Part shown: piece after piece, positions 43,684 to 52,997 of the stretch | Position numbering within the stretch: the stretch's first letter is position 1 | Layout of the letters: every line of letters begins with the position of its first letter | Source of the DNA: Rhodopseudomonas sp. P2A-2r | Lineage (GTDB): Bacteria > Pseudomonadota > Alphaproteobacteria > Rhizobiales > Xanthobacteraceae | Length of the DNA: 64,000 bases | Assembly (NCBI RefSeq): GCF_026015985.1 | Contig: NZ_CP110389.1 | Span: 1,116,001-1,180,000, forward strand | Reading direction: 5' to 3' | The notes under the pieces: generated by a model | Databases searched by the model: none | Seen by the model: only the letters and a program-made list of their open reading frames with translations | Told to the model about the DNA's origin: nothing | Program-made: the position numbers and the translations under genes

Positions 43684-44770
43684 TCTCCCGCCAGCGACAG
43701 CATATGGCCCTGGTTCGGGGGATCCGGCCGGCCAGCGTGTCGCGATAGACCTGTTCGACGGCCGTGGCGCCGCGACTCTCCACTACGGTAATCGCGCGTT
43801 GCAGCAGCGGATTGAAACCGTCCCAAGCCTTGCCGAAGCGGGCGTCGATGCCGCCCGGGCCCCATTCCTTGGCGCGCTTGCGAATCTGGTCGGGCGCGAA
43901 GAACCAGCGCGGCCGGGCTCCCGGCAATTCGGTGTCGTCGGAGGAGTCCTGATGGGTGAGCCCGACGCGCCCGCTATAGACCAGCCGGTCGCCGAAGTGG
44001 TGGTGCAGCCGCGCGCGCAAAGCGCCATTGCCGGCCATGTCGACCAAAGCGGCGGGCCGATCGTTGGGCAGTGACGCGATCTGGTCGTAGAGCACGACCT
44101 CGTCGTAACAGTCCAGTTCGCGGACGAAATCGGCATTGGCCGCCGAGGTCAGGCCGATCACCCGTATAGGCTGACGCTGCGTGTGCAGTAGGTGCGCGAG
44201 CCCGAAGGCGGTCTTGCTGGAGGCGCTGGTGAGCATCACGCTTTCGGCGCCGAAGAAATCCGCTTCGGCCAGCGCATCGTCGACCATGAACGACAGCATG
44301 AACAGTGGCCGCAGCAGTGCCTGGTAGTCACCCTGTGCGCCGGCGAAAGCGGGATCGCTACCGATGCGCGCATAGGCGTTGTAGACCGGCGCCCCGCCTT
44401 GGCGGTGCAAGGCCGCATCGCGCAGGCCGCGCTTGCTGACATTGCCCGCCTCGATCTGCAGATGCGTGGCCATCGGGAAATAGCCGAACAGCCGCTCGCC
44501 TTCGGCGATTGCAGGATGCTTTGAGACGATCACATCGCCAAAACCCCATACCGGAATATTGCCGAAACCCGCCGGGGCCGGAAACAGCTGCCAGTATTTC
44601 AACGCATCGCCGAGCGTGGCGTAGGTGATGTTGTTGGCGGTGATGGCGAAGCGATCGATCTTCAGCAGGACGCCGTCTTCAGGCAGTCTGTCCGGATCGG
44701 GCAGGTGCGTCTCGATCACTTTGCAGTGCTGAAGATCGTCGCGCGCAACGATGAACTGAAAAGCACTCAT
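43680..44770 (-). pseudogene. DUF2855-family protein, C-terminus shifted by a one-base frameshift
   Basis: A protein of about 363 residues with an MDR-like fold. N-terminus MSAFQFIVARDD, then LKIDRFAITANNITYATLGD and SVMLTSASSKTAFGLAHLL typify DUF2855; no activity has been established for it. Near the end the frame reads AGRIPRTRAICC. One extra base in the G-run 43717-43721 gives AGRIPPNQGHMLSLAGD and a stop at 43680. As read, the frame continues through the HxlR gene to 43340, which is artefactual. Its end overlaps the HxlR end by four bases. Confidence 0.8.
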
Positions 44771-44858
44771 TCAAGACCTCGTGTTGGTTCTTCCGCATCC
44801 TCATGCTGCACGATGAAAACTTTGCGACAGGGCCTGTTTTAAACGCTGTTCGGTTTTG

Positions 44859-45506
44859 TTACTTCCCGATCACGCCTTCGCGCTTCTTGATGGCGTGATA
44901 GTAGCTCCACCACAGATGCGCGGCGGCGCCGCGCAGCGGGCGCCAGGGTTCGGCCAGCGGTGCCATCTGTTTCACGGTGGGGCGCGCTGCCAGGCCAAGG
45001 CCGACCTTGATCGCCTCCTGGATCGCGACATCGCCGGCCGGCCAGGCGTCGCCGTGGCCGAGGCAGAACAGCAGATAGACGTCGGCGGTCCACGGTCCGA
45101 TGCCGTGCAGTCTGGTGAGGGTGGCGTGCGCGATGTCGGCGTCCTCTTCGGCGAGCACGTCGAGATTGAGTCGCTCGCTGCCGAGCTCGCGGGCGATCCC
45201 CTTCAGCGTCTTGATCTTGGCCGTCGACAGGCCCAGACGCCCGAGGCGGTCGGCGCGCGCCTTGCGCAGGCTGTCGTGGTGGAAGGGATCGAAAGCCCCG
45301 AACACCCGGCCCCAGATCGCGGAGGCCGAGGCCACCGACACCTGCTGGCCGACAATGATCTGCGCCAGCCCGGCAAATCCCGGCTCGCGCCGGCGCAGTT
45401 TCGGCATGCCGGCGATCTCCAGGATCGGCGGCAGCCGCAGGTCGAGCTTCATCAGGCCGGCGATGGCGTCTTCGAGGTCGGACTGGCTGTTGAGATGAAC
45501 GGTCAT
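44859..45506 (-). CDS. DNA-3-methyladenine glycosylase II (AlkA-like)
   Basis: A 215-residue HhH-GPD glycosylase that excises alkylated purines. The helix-hairpin-helix motif is RLHGIGPWTADVYLLFCLGH and the catalytic Asp is D159 (PAGDVAIQEA). The AlkA N-terminal domain is absent, as in most short alphaproteobacterial members. LAQIIVGQQVSVASASAIWG is the conserved N-terminal helix. It diverges from gluQRS with 37 bp between starts. Confidence 0.9.
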   Translation of the reverse strand: MTVHLNSQSDLEDAIAGLMKLDLRLPPILEIAGMPKLRRREPGFAGLAQIIVGQQVSVASASAIWGRVFGAFDPFHHDSLRKARADRLGRLGLSTAKIKTLKGIARELGSERLNLDVLAEEDADIAHATLTRLHGIGPWTADVYLLFCLGHGDAWPAGDVAIQEAIKVGLGLAARPTVKQMAPLAEPWRPLRGAAAHLWWSYYHAIKKREGVIGK

Positions 45507-45543
45507 GGTGCCCTGAGACTCGCGCGTCCGTACCGAGAGATCA

Positions 45544-46413
45544 ATGCCGCCCGTCTTCCGCTTTGCGCCCAGCCCGAACGGCTACCTGCATCTCGGCCAT
45601 GCTTTTTCGGCGCTGCTGAATTTCGAGCTGGCGCGGCCGGCGGGCGGCCGGCTGCTGCTGCGCATGGAGGATATCGATCCGGTTCGCAGCAAGCCGGAAT
45701 TCGAGGCGGCGATCCACGAGGACCTGGCGTGGCTCGGCATCGCCTGGGAAACCCCGGTGCGGCGGCAGTCCGAACACCTCGATGTCTACCGCGCCGCCAC
45801 CGACCGGCTGGCGCGCGACGGCCTGCTGTATCCGAGCTTCGAAAGCCGTGCCGAGATCGCCCGGCTGGTGGCGGCCGAGCAGGCCCGCGGCGCCTGGCCG
45901 CACGACCCCGATGGCGTCCCGCTGTATCCCGGCGTCGCCCGGTCGCTGTCGCCGGAGGCGGTTGCGCGGCTGCGTCAGGCCGGCGCGCCCACGGCGCTGC
46001 GGCTGGACATGGTGGCGGCCCGGCGCCGCGCCGGCGACCTCGGCTGGACCGAGGGCGGCCAGGGTCCCGATGGCCAGAGCGGCGCAGTGGCGGCGCGGCC
46101 GGAGGCTTGGGGCGATGTCATCCTCGCCCGCAAGGAGACGCCAACCAGCTACCACCTGTCGGTGGTGATCGACGATGCGCTGCAGGGCGTGACCGACGTG
46201 GTCCGTGGCCGGGACCTGTTCTGGTCCACCAGCGTGCACCGCCTGTTGCAGCAGTTGCTCGGCCTGCCGCAGCCGGTCTATCGGCACCACCAATTGCTCC
46301 GCGATACCGCCGGCGCCAAGCTGTCGAAGTCCATCCATGCGACCAGCCTGCGGCAGCTGCGGGCCGAGGGGGCCATGCCCGCCGATATCCGCCGGCTGGT
46401 CGGCCTGGCCTGA
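45544..46413 (+). CDS. gluQRS: Glutamyl-Q tRNA(Asp) synthetase
   Basis: A 289-residue class I synthetase-like protein that glutamylates queuosine at position 34 of tRNA(Asp). Signature HIGH-like site FAPSPNGYLHLGHAFSALLN, then RMEDIDPVR, SYHLSVVIDDALQGVTDVVR and the KLSKS motif (GAKLSKSIHAT). It lacks the tRNA anticodon-binding domain of GluRS, which separates GluQRS from GltX. The usual Cys zinc cluster is not evident; several alphaproteobacterial members lack it. Confidence 0.92.
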   Translation: MPPVFRFAPSPNGYLHLGHAFSALLNFELARPAGGRLLLRMEDIDPVRSKPEFEAAIHEDLAWLGIAWETPVRRQSEHLDVYRAATDRLARDGLLYPSFESRAEIARLVAAEQARGAWPHDPDGVPLYPGVARSLSPEAVARLRQAGAPTALRLDMVAARRRAGDLGWTEGGQGPDGQSGAVAARPEAWGDVILARKETPTSYHLSVVIDDALQGVTDVVRGRDLFWSTSVHRLLQQLLGLPQPVYRHHQLLRDTAGAKLSKSIHATSLRQLRAEGAMPADIRRLVGLA

Positions 46414-46516
46414 CTGCCACAGCTTTGCCGCAAGCCGCCCACAAGCCATTGAGCAGCCTTGCGTGACTCGTTCATCCGCTTTGTGGCATGGTGAGACGGG
46501 GCCGGGTGGGGAACAA

Positions 46517-47772
46517 ATGGCGCTGACACCGCGCACGCCGCGTACACGGCGGCCGCGCACCCAGTTGAAGGCGAAAAAGCGCGTCGCGAAGACGGCTGCC
46601 GTGAAGCCGCGCGCCCGGCGCAGTGTGGCGCGGCCGAAGGCCGGTATGGTGGAAGTAGCGCTTGCCGCCTTTGCCCATGAGGTCCGCACGCCGCTCACCG
46701 GCATCCTTGCCGTCAGCGATCTGCTCGCAACCTCCGACCTCGACGAGCGCGAGCGGCGCTGGGTCGATACCATCAAGGCCGGTGCCGAACATCTTGCCGG
46801 CTTGGCGACCCTTTTCGTCGATGCCGCGCGCAGCGGAAATTCAAAACTGCAAGTGCGTCAGGATTTTTCGATCTGCGGGCGCTGGCCCGCAATGCCGGCG
46901 ATTCGCTGGCGGGCCGGGCCGCCGCCAAGGGCCTGCAATCACGTGTCGATATTTCCGCGACATTGCCGGTGTTCGTGATCGGCGATCCGGTCCGGCTGCG
47001 CGCGGCGTTGGAAAACCTGATCGATAATGCGGTGAAGTTCACCGATCGCGGTAACGTCGAGATGAAAGTGACGTCGCTGCGCGCCGGCCGCGGCGCGGTC
47101 GGCATTGCATTCCGGGTGTCCGACAGCGGCATCGGGCTGTCGCTGGCGGAGATCAAGCGGCTGTTCCGGCCGTTCTCGCAGGCCAACGTCACCATCGCCT
47201 CGCGCTTCGGCGGGGCCGGTCTCGGCCTGTCGTCGGTGAAGCAACTGGCGCGTGCCATGGGCGGCGACATCGTGGTGGCGCCGCGCCGCGGCGGCGGCAC
47301 GGTCTTCACGCTGACGGTGACGCTCGCGCGGGCGAAGGGGCCGATCGCCATCATGTCCGGGCTCGCCGACGATGCTTCGGCGGAGCCGCACCAGTCGCTG
47401 CGGGTGCTCAGCGTCGAGGACAATCCGTTCGGCCGCGTGGTGCTCAATGCGATCCTGACCGAACTCGGTCACCAGGCCGAATTCATCGGCCGAGGCGAGG
47501 CCGCCGCCGAACGTGTGGCGCAGGGCGGTTTCGACGCGGTGCTGATGGATATGGTGTTACCCGGCATCAACGGGATCGAGGCGATCCAGCGGATTCGCGC
47601 GCTGCATGCGCCGTTCGGTCAGATCGCCATCATCGGTGTGTCCGGCCGCGGCGACGACGAGGCGGCATCGCGCACCGCCGGCGCCGATGCGTTCCTGGTC
47701 AAACCGGTGTCTCCACGGGCGCTAGCGACTGCGCTGCTTGAAGCGAGACGCCATGCGGTAGCCGCGACTTGA
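46517..47772 (+). pseudogene. Hybrid histidine kinase, interrupted by a one-base frameshift
   Basis: A soluble hybrid kinase. The basic N-terminal tail (about 50 residues) is followed by an H-box AFAHEVRTPLTGILAVSDLL, an ATPase domain (NLIDNAVKFTDRG, VSDSGIGLS, GGAGLGLSSVKQLARAMG) and a C-terminal receiver (SVEDNPFGR, VLMDMVLPGINGIEAIQ). The frame breaks at the T-run 46864-46868. One extra T gives RQDFFDLRALARNAGDSLAG and joins the two parts into about 418 residues. It has no sensor domain, so a partner must supply the signal. The end overlaps the opposing yihY gene by 74 bp. Confidence 0.85.
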
Positions 47773-48634
47773 TGATGGCGGCGTTGAGTTCGCCGCCATA
47801 GACGAAGATCGCGGCAATGAAATACAGAAACACCAGCGCGATAATCACCGAGGCCAGCCCCGCATACATGGTCACGTAGTTGTTGGCGAAGCGCGCAAGG
47901 TACAGGCCGAAGCCGATGCCCGAGAGCAGCGAGGCCAGCATGGTGAAGACGATGCCGGGCAGGATCTGCAGGAAGCTGCGTCGCCCCGCCGGGAGCCATG
48001 CATGCAGGACGAACAGCGCCGTGATCATTGCCGCGATGGTGATGCCGTAACGCGCCAGGTTGAGCAGCTTCTCGTTGTTCGCCACGAGAAGCGGCACGTA
48101 GAGTCGCACGATCTCCAGCATCAGCGGGCCGAGCACGATCAGGAAGGCCATCGCCAAGGCGGTGAAGGCGGCAATCAGCGTGTAGCCGATCGACTCCAGC
48201 CGCAGCCAGTACCAGCGCCGCGGCTCGATCACCGCATAGGCGCGGTTGAGCGCGACCCGCAGGCTCTCGACGCCGTTGGAGGCAAAATACAGCGCCAGCA
48301 CCACGCCGATGGTCAGGGCGTCGCCGCGGGTGGTGGTGAGGACGTCATGGATCTGGCCGGACAGGGTGCCGGCGACCTGGTCCGGCCAGACCTGCAGCAG
48401 CAGGCCAACGGCCTGGTCGGCGAGGCCCTTGGACCCGACGAACCCTGCCAGCGACGCCAGCACGATCAGGAACGGAAACAGGGCCATCAGCGACGACAGC
48501 GCGATATGGCTGGCGATCGCCCAGCCGTCATCGGCGAGAAACGTATAGAAGGCGTCCAGCCCGACATGAACGACGTAGCGAATCTGCCTCACATGCCACC
48601 TTGCCCGGGGAGATCCGACCGTCGACGGATTCAC
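47699..48634 (-). CDS. YihY/BrkB-family integral membrane protein
   Basis: A 311-residue membrane protein with about six helices. FLADDGWAIASHIALSSLMA, FASNGVESLRVALNRAYAV and YLARFANNYVTMYAGLASVI are the family signatures. The family was once called RNase BN; its real role is unclear. It converges with the hybrid-kinase gene, overlapping at the 3' ends. A GTG start cannot be excluded; the ATG at 48634 is used. Confidence 0.88.
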   Translation of the reverse strand: MNPSTVGSPRARWHVRQIRYVVHVGLDAFYTFLADDGWAIASHIALSSLMALFPFLIVLASLAGFVGSKGLADQAVGLLLQVWPDQVAGTLSGQIHDVLTTTRGDALTIGVVLALYFASNGVESLRVALNRAYAVIEPRRWYWLRLESIGYTLIAAFTALAMAFLIVLGPLMLEIVRLYVPLLVANNEKLLNLARYGITIAAMITALFVLHAWLPAGRRSFLQILPGIVFTMLASLLSGIGFGLYLARFANNYVTMYAGLASVIIALVFLYFIAAIFVYGGELNAAIIKSRLPHGVSLQAAQSLAPVETPV

Positions 48635-48738
48635 GTTACCATCTGATATCTACGGATAAAAAGCCAGATCGTTGCAGCCTCGCGATCAATTTCACAGCAG
48701 TGATGGCGAACCCGCAAATGCGGTGTTATGTAGCGCCG

Positions 48739-48933
48739 ATGACAACATTTCTGAGCACCATTCTTCTTCCCTTCGCGGTGGGCGCGGTTGCGCTGGTCCT
48801 GCTGCTTGGCCTGATCAACATGATGCGCGGCGGCTCGCCGAACCGTTCGCAGAAGCTGATGCGCTGGCGCGTGGCGCTGCAGTTTGTCGCCATCGTCGTC
48901 ACCATGGCGACGGTCTGGGCGATGGGACGGTAA
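48739..48933 (+). CDS. HIG1-domain twin-transmembrane protein
   Basis: A 64-residue protein with two membrane helices (LLPFAVGAVALVLLLGLINM and QFVAIVVTMATVWAMG) joined by the basic loop RGGSPNRSQKLMRWRV, which matches the HIG1 (hypoxia-induced) motif. Mitochondrial HIG1 proteins bind cytochrome oxidase; bacterial ones are suspected to do likewise. Start 48739 directly precedes the first helix. Confidence 0.85.
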   Translation: MTTFLSTILLPFAVGAVALVLLLGLINMMRGGSPNRSQKLMRWRVALQFVAIVVTMATVWAMGR

Positions 48934-49105
48934 GCAAACAGACGCAGGTGCCGCGCCCTGGATGCTGCGCAACGCGCGGCGCTTGCCGCGTGGTGCGCTG
49001 CCGATCCGGGGCCCCCGGGGATGCGAATGAAACCGGGATTCTGGATCTGCGCAACGGCATGAATAATGCCGCAGCGCGTCCGGGAAACGTTCGAGGAAAC
49101 AGGCG

Positions 49106-49678
49106 ATGGTCGTTCTCAACAAGATCTACACCCGTACCGGCGACGACGGCACCACCGCGCTGGGGTCGGGCGAGCGCCGTCCCAAATACGATCTGCGCAT
49201 TTCCGCCTATGGAACCGTGGACGAGACCAATGCGTCGATCGGCGTCGTCAGGCTGCATCTCGCCGATGCGCCGGCGCTCGATGCCATGCTGCGGCTGATC
49301 CAGAACGACCTGTTCGACCTCGGTGCCGATCTGGCGGTGCCGCAGCGCGACGGCAAGGCCGAGCGGCTGCGCATGCTGGCCAGTCAGGTCGACCGGCTGG
49401 AGCGCGACATCGACAGCCTGAACGAGAAGCTGGCGGACCTGACATCCTTCGTGCTGCCGGGCGGTAAGCCGGCCGCGGCATATTTGCATGTCTCCCGCAC
49501 CATTTGCCGCCGGGCGGAACGGATCATGGTCGAACTCGCGGCCCACCCGGGCGAGCCGGTCTCCGACGCCGCCATCCAGTACATGAACCGGCTGTCGGAT
49601 TTCCTGTTTGTTGCCAGCCGTACGGTCAACGACAATGGCGCCGGCGACGTGCTGTGGGTTCCCGGCCAGAACCGCTAG
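49106..49678 (+). CDS. Cob(I)alamin adenosyltransferase (PduO type)
   Basis: A 190-residue ATP:cob(I)alamin (or cobyrinate) adenosyltransferase. N-terminal KIYTRTGDDGTTALGSGER binds ATP, then AYGTVDETNASIG and SRTICRRAERIMVEL plus YMNRLSDFLFVASR form the trimer active site. It makes adenosylcobalamin for B12-dependent enzymes. It lies upstream of etfBA by 136 bp; a short hairpin with a T-tract near 49688-49710 suggests separate transcription. Confidence 0.92.
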   Translation: MVVLNKIYTRTGDDGTTALGSGERRPKYDLRISAYGTVDETNASIGVVRLHLADAPALDAMLRLIQNDLFDLGADLAVPQRDGKAERLRMLASQVDRLERDIDSLNEKLADLTSFVLPGGKPAAAYLHVSRTICRRAERIMVELAAHPGEPVSDAAIQYMNRLSDFLFVASRTVNDNGAGDVLWVPGQNR

Positions 49679-49814
49679 GCCGCGGCAGGCCCGAGGGGCT
49701 CGATTTTTGGCTTTCGCGCGTTGACCGCCGATAGCGGGCGCTTTAGGTTCCGCGCCCAAGCTGATCCCAGCTTCCAAGCTGATGAAACGAAGAAACTCAT
49801 ACGAAAGAGGATCG

Positions 49815-50564
49815 ATGAAGGTTCTGGTGCCGGTCAAGCGGGTTGTCGATTACAACGTCAAGGTTCGCGTCAAGAGCGACGGAACCGGCGTCGAACTCTC
49901 CAACGTCAAGATGTCGATGAATCCGTTCGATGAAATCGCCGTCGAGGAAGCCCTGCGCCTGAAAGAGGCCGGCAAGGCGACCGAGGTGGTGGTCGTGTCC
50001 ATCGGGCCGGCGCAGGCGTCGGAAACCATCCGCACCGGCCTCGCCATGGGCGCCGACCGCGGCATCCTGGTGAAGGCCGAGGGCATCGTCGAGCCGCTTG
50101 CGGTCGCCAAGATCCTCAAGGCCATCGTCGACGAAGAGAAGCCCGGTCTTGTCATTCTCGGCAAGCAGGCGATCGACGATGACAGCAACCAGACCGGCCA
50201 GATGCTGGCCGCCTTGCTCGGCTGGTCGCAGGCGACCTTCGCCTCCAAGCTGGAAGTCGACGGGGCCGATTTCGTGGTTTCCCGTGAAGTCGACGGCGGT
50301 TCGCAGACCGTGAAGCTCAAGGGGCCGGCCATCGTCACCACCGACTTGCGCCTCAACGAGCCGCGCTACGCCAGCTTGCCGAACATCATGAAGGCGAAGA
50401 AGAAGCCGATCGCCGACAAGAGCGCCGCCGATTACGGCGTCGACCTGACGCCGCATCTCGAGATCATCAAGACCACCGAGCCCGAAGGCCGCAAGGCCGG
50501 CGTCAAGGTCAAGGACGTCGCCGAGCTGATTTCGAAACTCAAGACCGAAGCCGGGGTGATCTGA
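49815..50564 (+). CDS. etfB: Electron transfer flavoprotein beta subunit
   Basis: A 249-residue subunit that binds AMP and passes electrons from acyl-CoA dehydrogenases to ETF:quinone oxidoreductase. [37 protein letters not shown] and [20 protein letters not shown] with AMP-contact DDDSNQT are diagnostic, as is [19 protein letters not shown]. Its stop and the etfA start share one base. GAAAGAGGATCG provides the ribosome-binding site. The frame extends to 49782 but that start is not supported. Confidence 0.97.
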   Translation: MKVLVPVKRVVDYNVKVRVKSDGTGVELSNVKMSMNPFDEIAVEEALRLKEAGKATEVVVVSIGPAQASETIRTGLAMGADRGILVKAEGIVEPLAVAKILKAIVDEEKPGLVILGKQAIDDDSNQTGQMLAALLGWSQATFASKLEVDGADFVVSREVDGGSQTVKLKGPAIVTTDLRLNEPRYASLPNIMKAKKKPIADKSAADYGVDLTPHLEIIKTTEPEGRKAGVKVKDVAELISKLKTEAGVI

Positions 50565-51508
50565 TGACCACGCTTTTGATTGCCGAACACGAACACGCCA
50601 CCCTCAAGGATTCCACCAACAAGGCGCTGACTGCTGCGACGCAGCTCGGCGGCGAGGTGCACGTCCTGGTCGCCGGTGGCGGCGAAGGCACCAAGGCCGC
50701 GGCGGAAGCCGCCGCCAAGCTGGCCGGCGTCACCAAGGTGCTGCTGGCCGACGATGCCGTCTATGCCCACGACCTCGCCGAGCCGCTGGCCGCGCTGATC
50801 GTGTCGCTGGCTCCCGCCTACGATGCCTTCGTGGCGCCCGCTACCTCGCGCTTCAAGAACGTGATGCCGCGCGTCGCAGCATTGCTCGACGTGATGCAGG
50901 TCTCGGAAATCACCAAGGTGATTGCGCCGGATACGTTCGAACGCCCGATCTATGCCGGCAATGCGATCCAGACCGTGAAGTCGAAGGACGCCAAGAAGGT
51001 CATCACCGTGCGCACCTCGACCTTCGCCGCTGCGGCGGGCGAAGGCGGCAGCGCTTCGGTGGAAGCCGCGGCGACCGCCGGCGATCCCGGCCTGTCGACG
51101 TTTGTCGGCGAGGAAGTCGCCAAGAGCGACCGTCCGGAACTGACCTCGGCGAAGATCATTGTGTCCGGTGGTCGTGCCATGCAGAGCCGCGAGAACTTCA
51201 CCAAATACATCGAGCCGCTGGCCGACAAGCTCGGTGCCGGCGTCGGTGCCTCGCGCGCCGCGGTGGATGCCGGCTACGCCCCCAACGACTGGCAGGTCGG
51301 CCAGACTGGCAAGGTGGTCGCGCCTGAATTGTACATCGCGATCGGCATTTCCGGCGCGATCCAGCATCTCGCCGGCATGAAGGACTCCAAGGTGATCGTC
51401 GCGATCAACAAGGACGAGGACGCGCCGATCTTCCAGGTCGCCGATTACGGACTGGTGGCGGATCTCTACCAGGCGGTGCCGGAACTCACCGAAGCGCTCG
51501 GGAAGTAA
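50564..51508 (+). CDS. etfA: Electron transfer flavoprotein alpha subunit
   Basis: A 314-residue FAD-binding subunit. [20 protein letters not shown] starts domain I, and the FAD domain holds [47 protein letters not shown] and [20 protein letters not shown]. With EtfB it forms the ETF dimer of fatty-acid and amino-acid oxidation. The 3-hydroxybutyryl-CoA dehydrogenase gene downstream makes functional sense (beta-oxidation or PHB turnover), though a hairpin separates them. Confidence 0.97.
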   Translation: MTTLLIAEHEHATLKDSTNKALTAATQLGGEVHVLVAGGGEGTKAAAEAAAKLAGVTKVLLADDAVYAHDLAEPLAALIVSLAPAYDAFVAPATSRFKNVMPRVAALLDVMQVSEITKVIAPDTFERPIYAGNAIQTVKSKDAKKVITVRTSTFAAAAGEGGSASVEAAATAGDPGLSTFVGEEVAKSDRPELTSAKIIVSGGRAMQSRENFTKYIEPLADKLGAGVGASRAAVDAGYAPNDWQVGQTGKVVAPELYIAIGISGAIQHLAGMKDSKVIVAINKDEDAPIFQVADYGLVADLYQAVPELTEALGK

Positions 51509-51534
51509 CGGCCGCTCAAGCTGACCGACACATT

Positions 51535-51557
51535 GGCCGGAGCAACGGACTCCGGCC
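51535..51557 (+). terminator. Hairpin after etfA
   Basis: An 8-bp stem (GGCCGGAG/CTCCGGCC) with a 7-nt loop, followed by GGTGTTT. It lies 26 bases after the etfA stop and before the dehydrogenase gene. The T-tract is short, so termination may be partial. Confidence 0.6.
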
Positions 51558-51623
51558 GGTGTTTATGCAAGAATGCAAGCGCGCCGCGATATGCGCGGCC
51601 CTGCGCTCCAACGAGATGGCAAG

Positions 51624-52505
51624 ATGGCGGACATGATCAAGAAAGTCGGCGTGATCGGCTCGGGCCAGATGGGCAACGGCATCGCGCACGTCGCCGCATT
51701 GGGCGGCTTCGACGTCGTCCTCAACGACGTCTCGGCCGACCGGCTGAAGTCGGCCATGGCCACCATCAACGGCAACCTGTCGCGGCAGGTGTCGAAGAAG
51801 ATCATCAGCGAGGACGCCCGCAAGCAGGCGCTGGAGAAGATCACCTCCGCCGAGACCATGGACGGGCTCGCCGACTGCGATCTCGTGATCGAGACCGCGG
51901 TCGAGAAGGAAGAGACCAAGCGCAAGATCTTCCACGATCTGTGCGCGGTGCTGAAGCCCTCAGCGATCATCGCTTCCAACACCTCGTCGATCTCCATCAC
52001 CCGACTGGCGGCCTCCACGGATCGCCCCGAAAAATTCATCGGCATTCACTTCATGAATCCGGTGCCGCTGATGGAGCTGGTGGAGCTGATCCGCGGCATC
52101 GCTACCGACGATGCCACCTTCGACACGTCGAAGGCATTCGTCAGCAAGCTCGGGAAGCAGATCGCCGTCTCCGAGGATTTCCCGGCCTTCATCGTCAACC
52201 GCATCCTGCTGCCGATGATCAACGAGGCGATCTACACGCTGTATGAAGGCGTGGGCAACGTCGAGGCGATCGACGCCGCGATGAAGCTCGGCGCGCATCA
52301 TCCGATGGGGCCGCTCGAACTGGCGGACTTCATCGGCCTCGATACCTGTCTCTCGATCATGCAGGTGCTGCACGAGGGCCTCGCCGATTCCAAATACCGG
52401 CCGTGCCCGTTGCTGGTGAAATACGTCGAAGCCGGATGGCTCGGCCGCAAGACCCAGCGCGGTTTCTACGACTACCGCGGCGACAAGCCGGTCCCGACGC
52501 GCTGA
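51624..52505 (+). CDS. 3-hydroxybutyryl-CoA dehydrogenase
   Basis: A 293-residue NAD(P)-dependent enzyme interconverting acetoacetyl-CoA and 3-hydroxybutyryl-CoA. Rossmann motif [20 protein letters not shown], signature [20 protein letters not shown] followed by the catalytic [11 protein letters not shown] (His), and the C-terminal dimer domain beginning [18 protein letters not shown]. Start chosen at 51624 (MADMIKK), since the frame extension to 51573 shows no support. The enzyme serves butanoate/PHB metabolism together with etfBA. Confidence 0.95.
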   Translation: MADMIKKVGVIGSGQMGNGIAHVAALGGFDVVLNDVSADRLKSAMATINGNLSRQVSKKIISEDARKQALEKITSAETMDGLADCDLVIETAVEKEETKRKIFHDLCAVLKPSAIIASNTSSISITRLAASTDRPEKFIGIHFMNPVPLMELVELIRGIATDDATFDTSKAFVSKLGKQIAVSEDFPAFIVNRILLPMINEAIYTLYEGVGNVEAIDAAMKLGAHHPMGPLELADFIGLDTCLSIMQVLHEGLADSKYRPCPLLVKYVEAGWLGRKTQRGFYDYRGDKPVPTR

Positions 52506-52512
52506 TCGCTTG

Positions 52513-52905
52513 TTACCTGATCTCGCACTCAGCTCTCTTTAGCAGTTCGCCGACGATCAGCGGCGTTGCTGGCGTCTCGCCCGGATTGTCGGCGGTGCTC
52601 GCTCGCGCCAGCGCGGCCTGCACAAGCGCCTCGTCGATGGCAAGCCGGCGCCTGCAGTTCAATCGGCTCGCTTGCGACCTTCCCTTGGCCTGATCCATCA
52701 GCACGCCAGCCGTTTCTCCCACGCCGGCAAGATAGGCCATCATCACCTGCCGCGCGGTCGCATTGGCGGCGGCCCGATCCAGCATGCTCTGCACCTGCGT
52801 GACCGAAATTTTGCCCTGCGACGTGCTCGATGCGGCCCTGGCCGTCGGGACGTTGAAAAGCACGATGGCTGCGGCACAGGTCGTATAGACGCGAAAAGCG
52901 CGCAT
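52513..52905 (-). CDS. Secreted hypothetical protein, Rap1a/Tai-like pattern
   Basis: A 130-residue exported protein. Signal peptide to TARAA (about residue 20). The mature part has an N-terminal helix, MMAYLAGVGETAGVLMDQAK, a single central Cys (LNCRRRLAIDEALVQA) and a C-terminal Cys (KRAECEIR). The spacing of a central helix, paired Cys and a closing helix recalls Rap1a/Tai immunity-type proteins, but the match is weak. It converges with the dehydrogenase (seven bases apart) and diverges from the DUF2975 gene across an AT-rich segment. Confidence 0.55.
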   Translation of the reverse strand: MRAFRVYTTCAAAIVLFNVPTARAASSTSQGKISVTQVQSMLDRAAANATARQVMMAYLAGVGETAGVLMDQAKGRSQASRLNCRRRLAIDEALVQAALARASTADNPGETPATPLIVGELLKRAECEIR

Positions 52906-52997
52906 GTCGGTCTCCATAGGTTGTTTTGCAGATATTTATTATTGTGAAACGATAATTGTCAAGCTATAGAGGGCCATCAGAAAAAAGGAGAAAGAGC

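Noticed and set aside
43340..44770. A 476-codon DUF2855 variant with a novel C-terminal domain
   Set aside because: The extra part is antisense to hxlR and appears only because of the missing base at 43717-43721.
49679..49814. Strong terminator after the cobalamin adenosyltransferase gene
   Set aside because: Only a four-base stem (GCCC/GGGC) before a T-tract; too weak to list as a feature.
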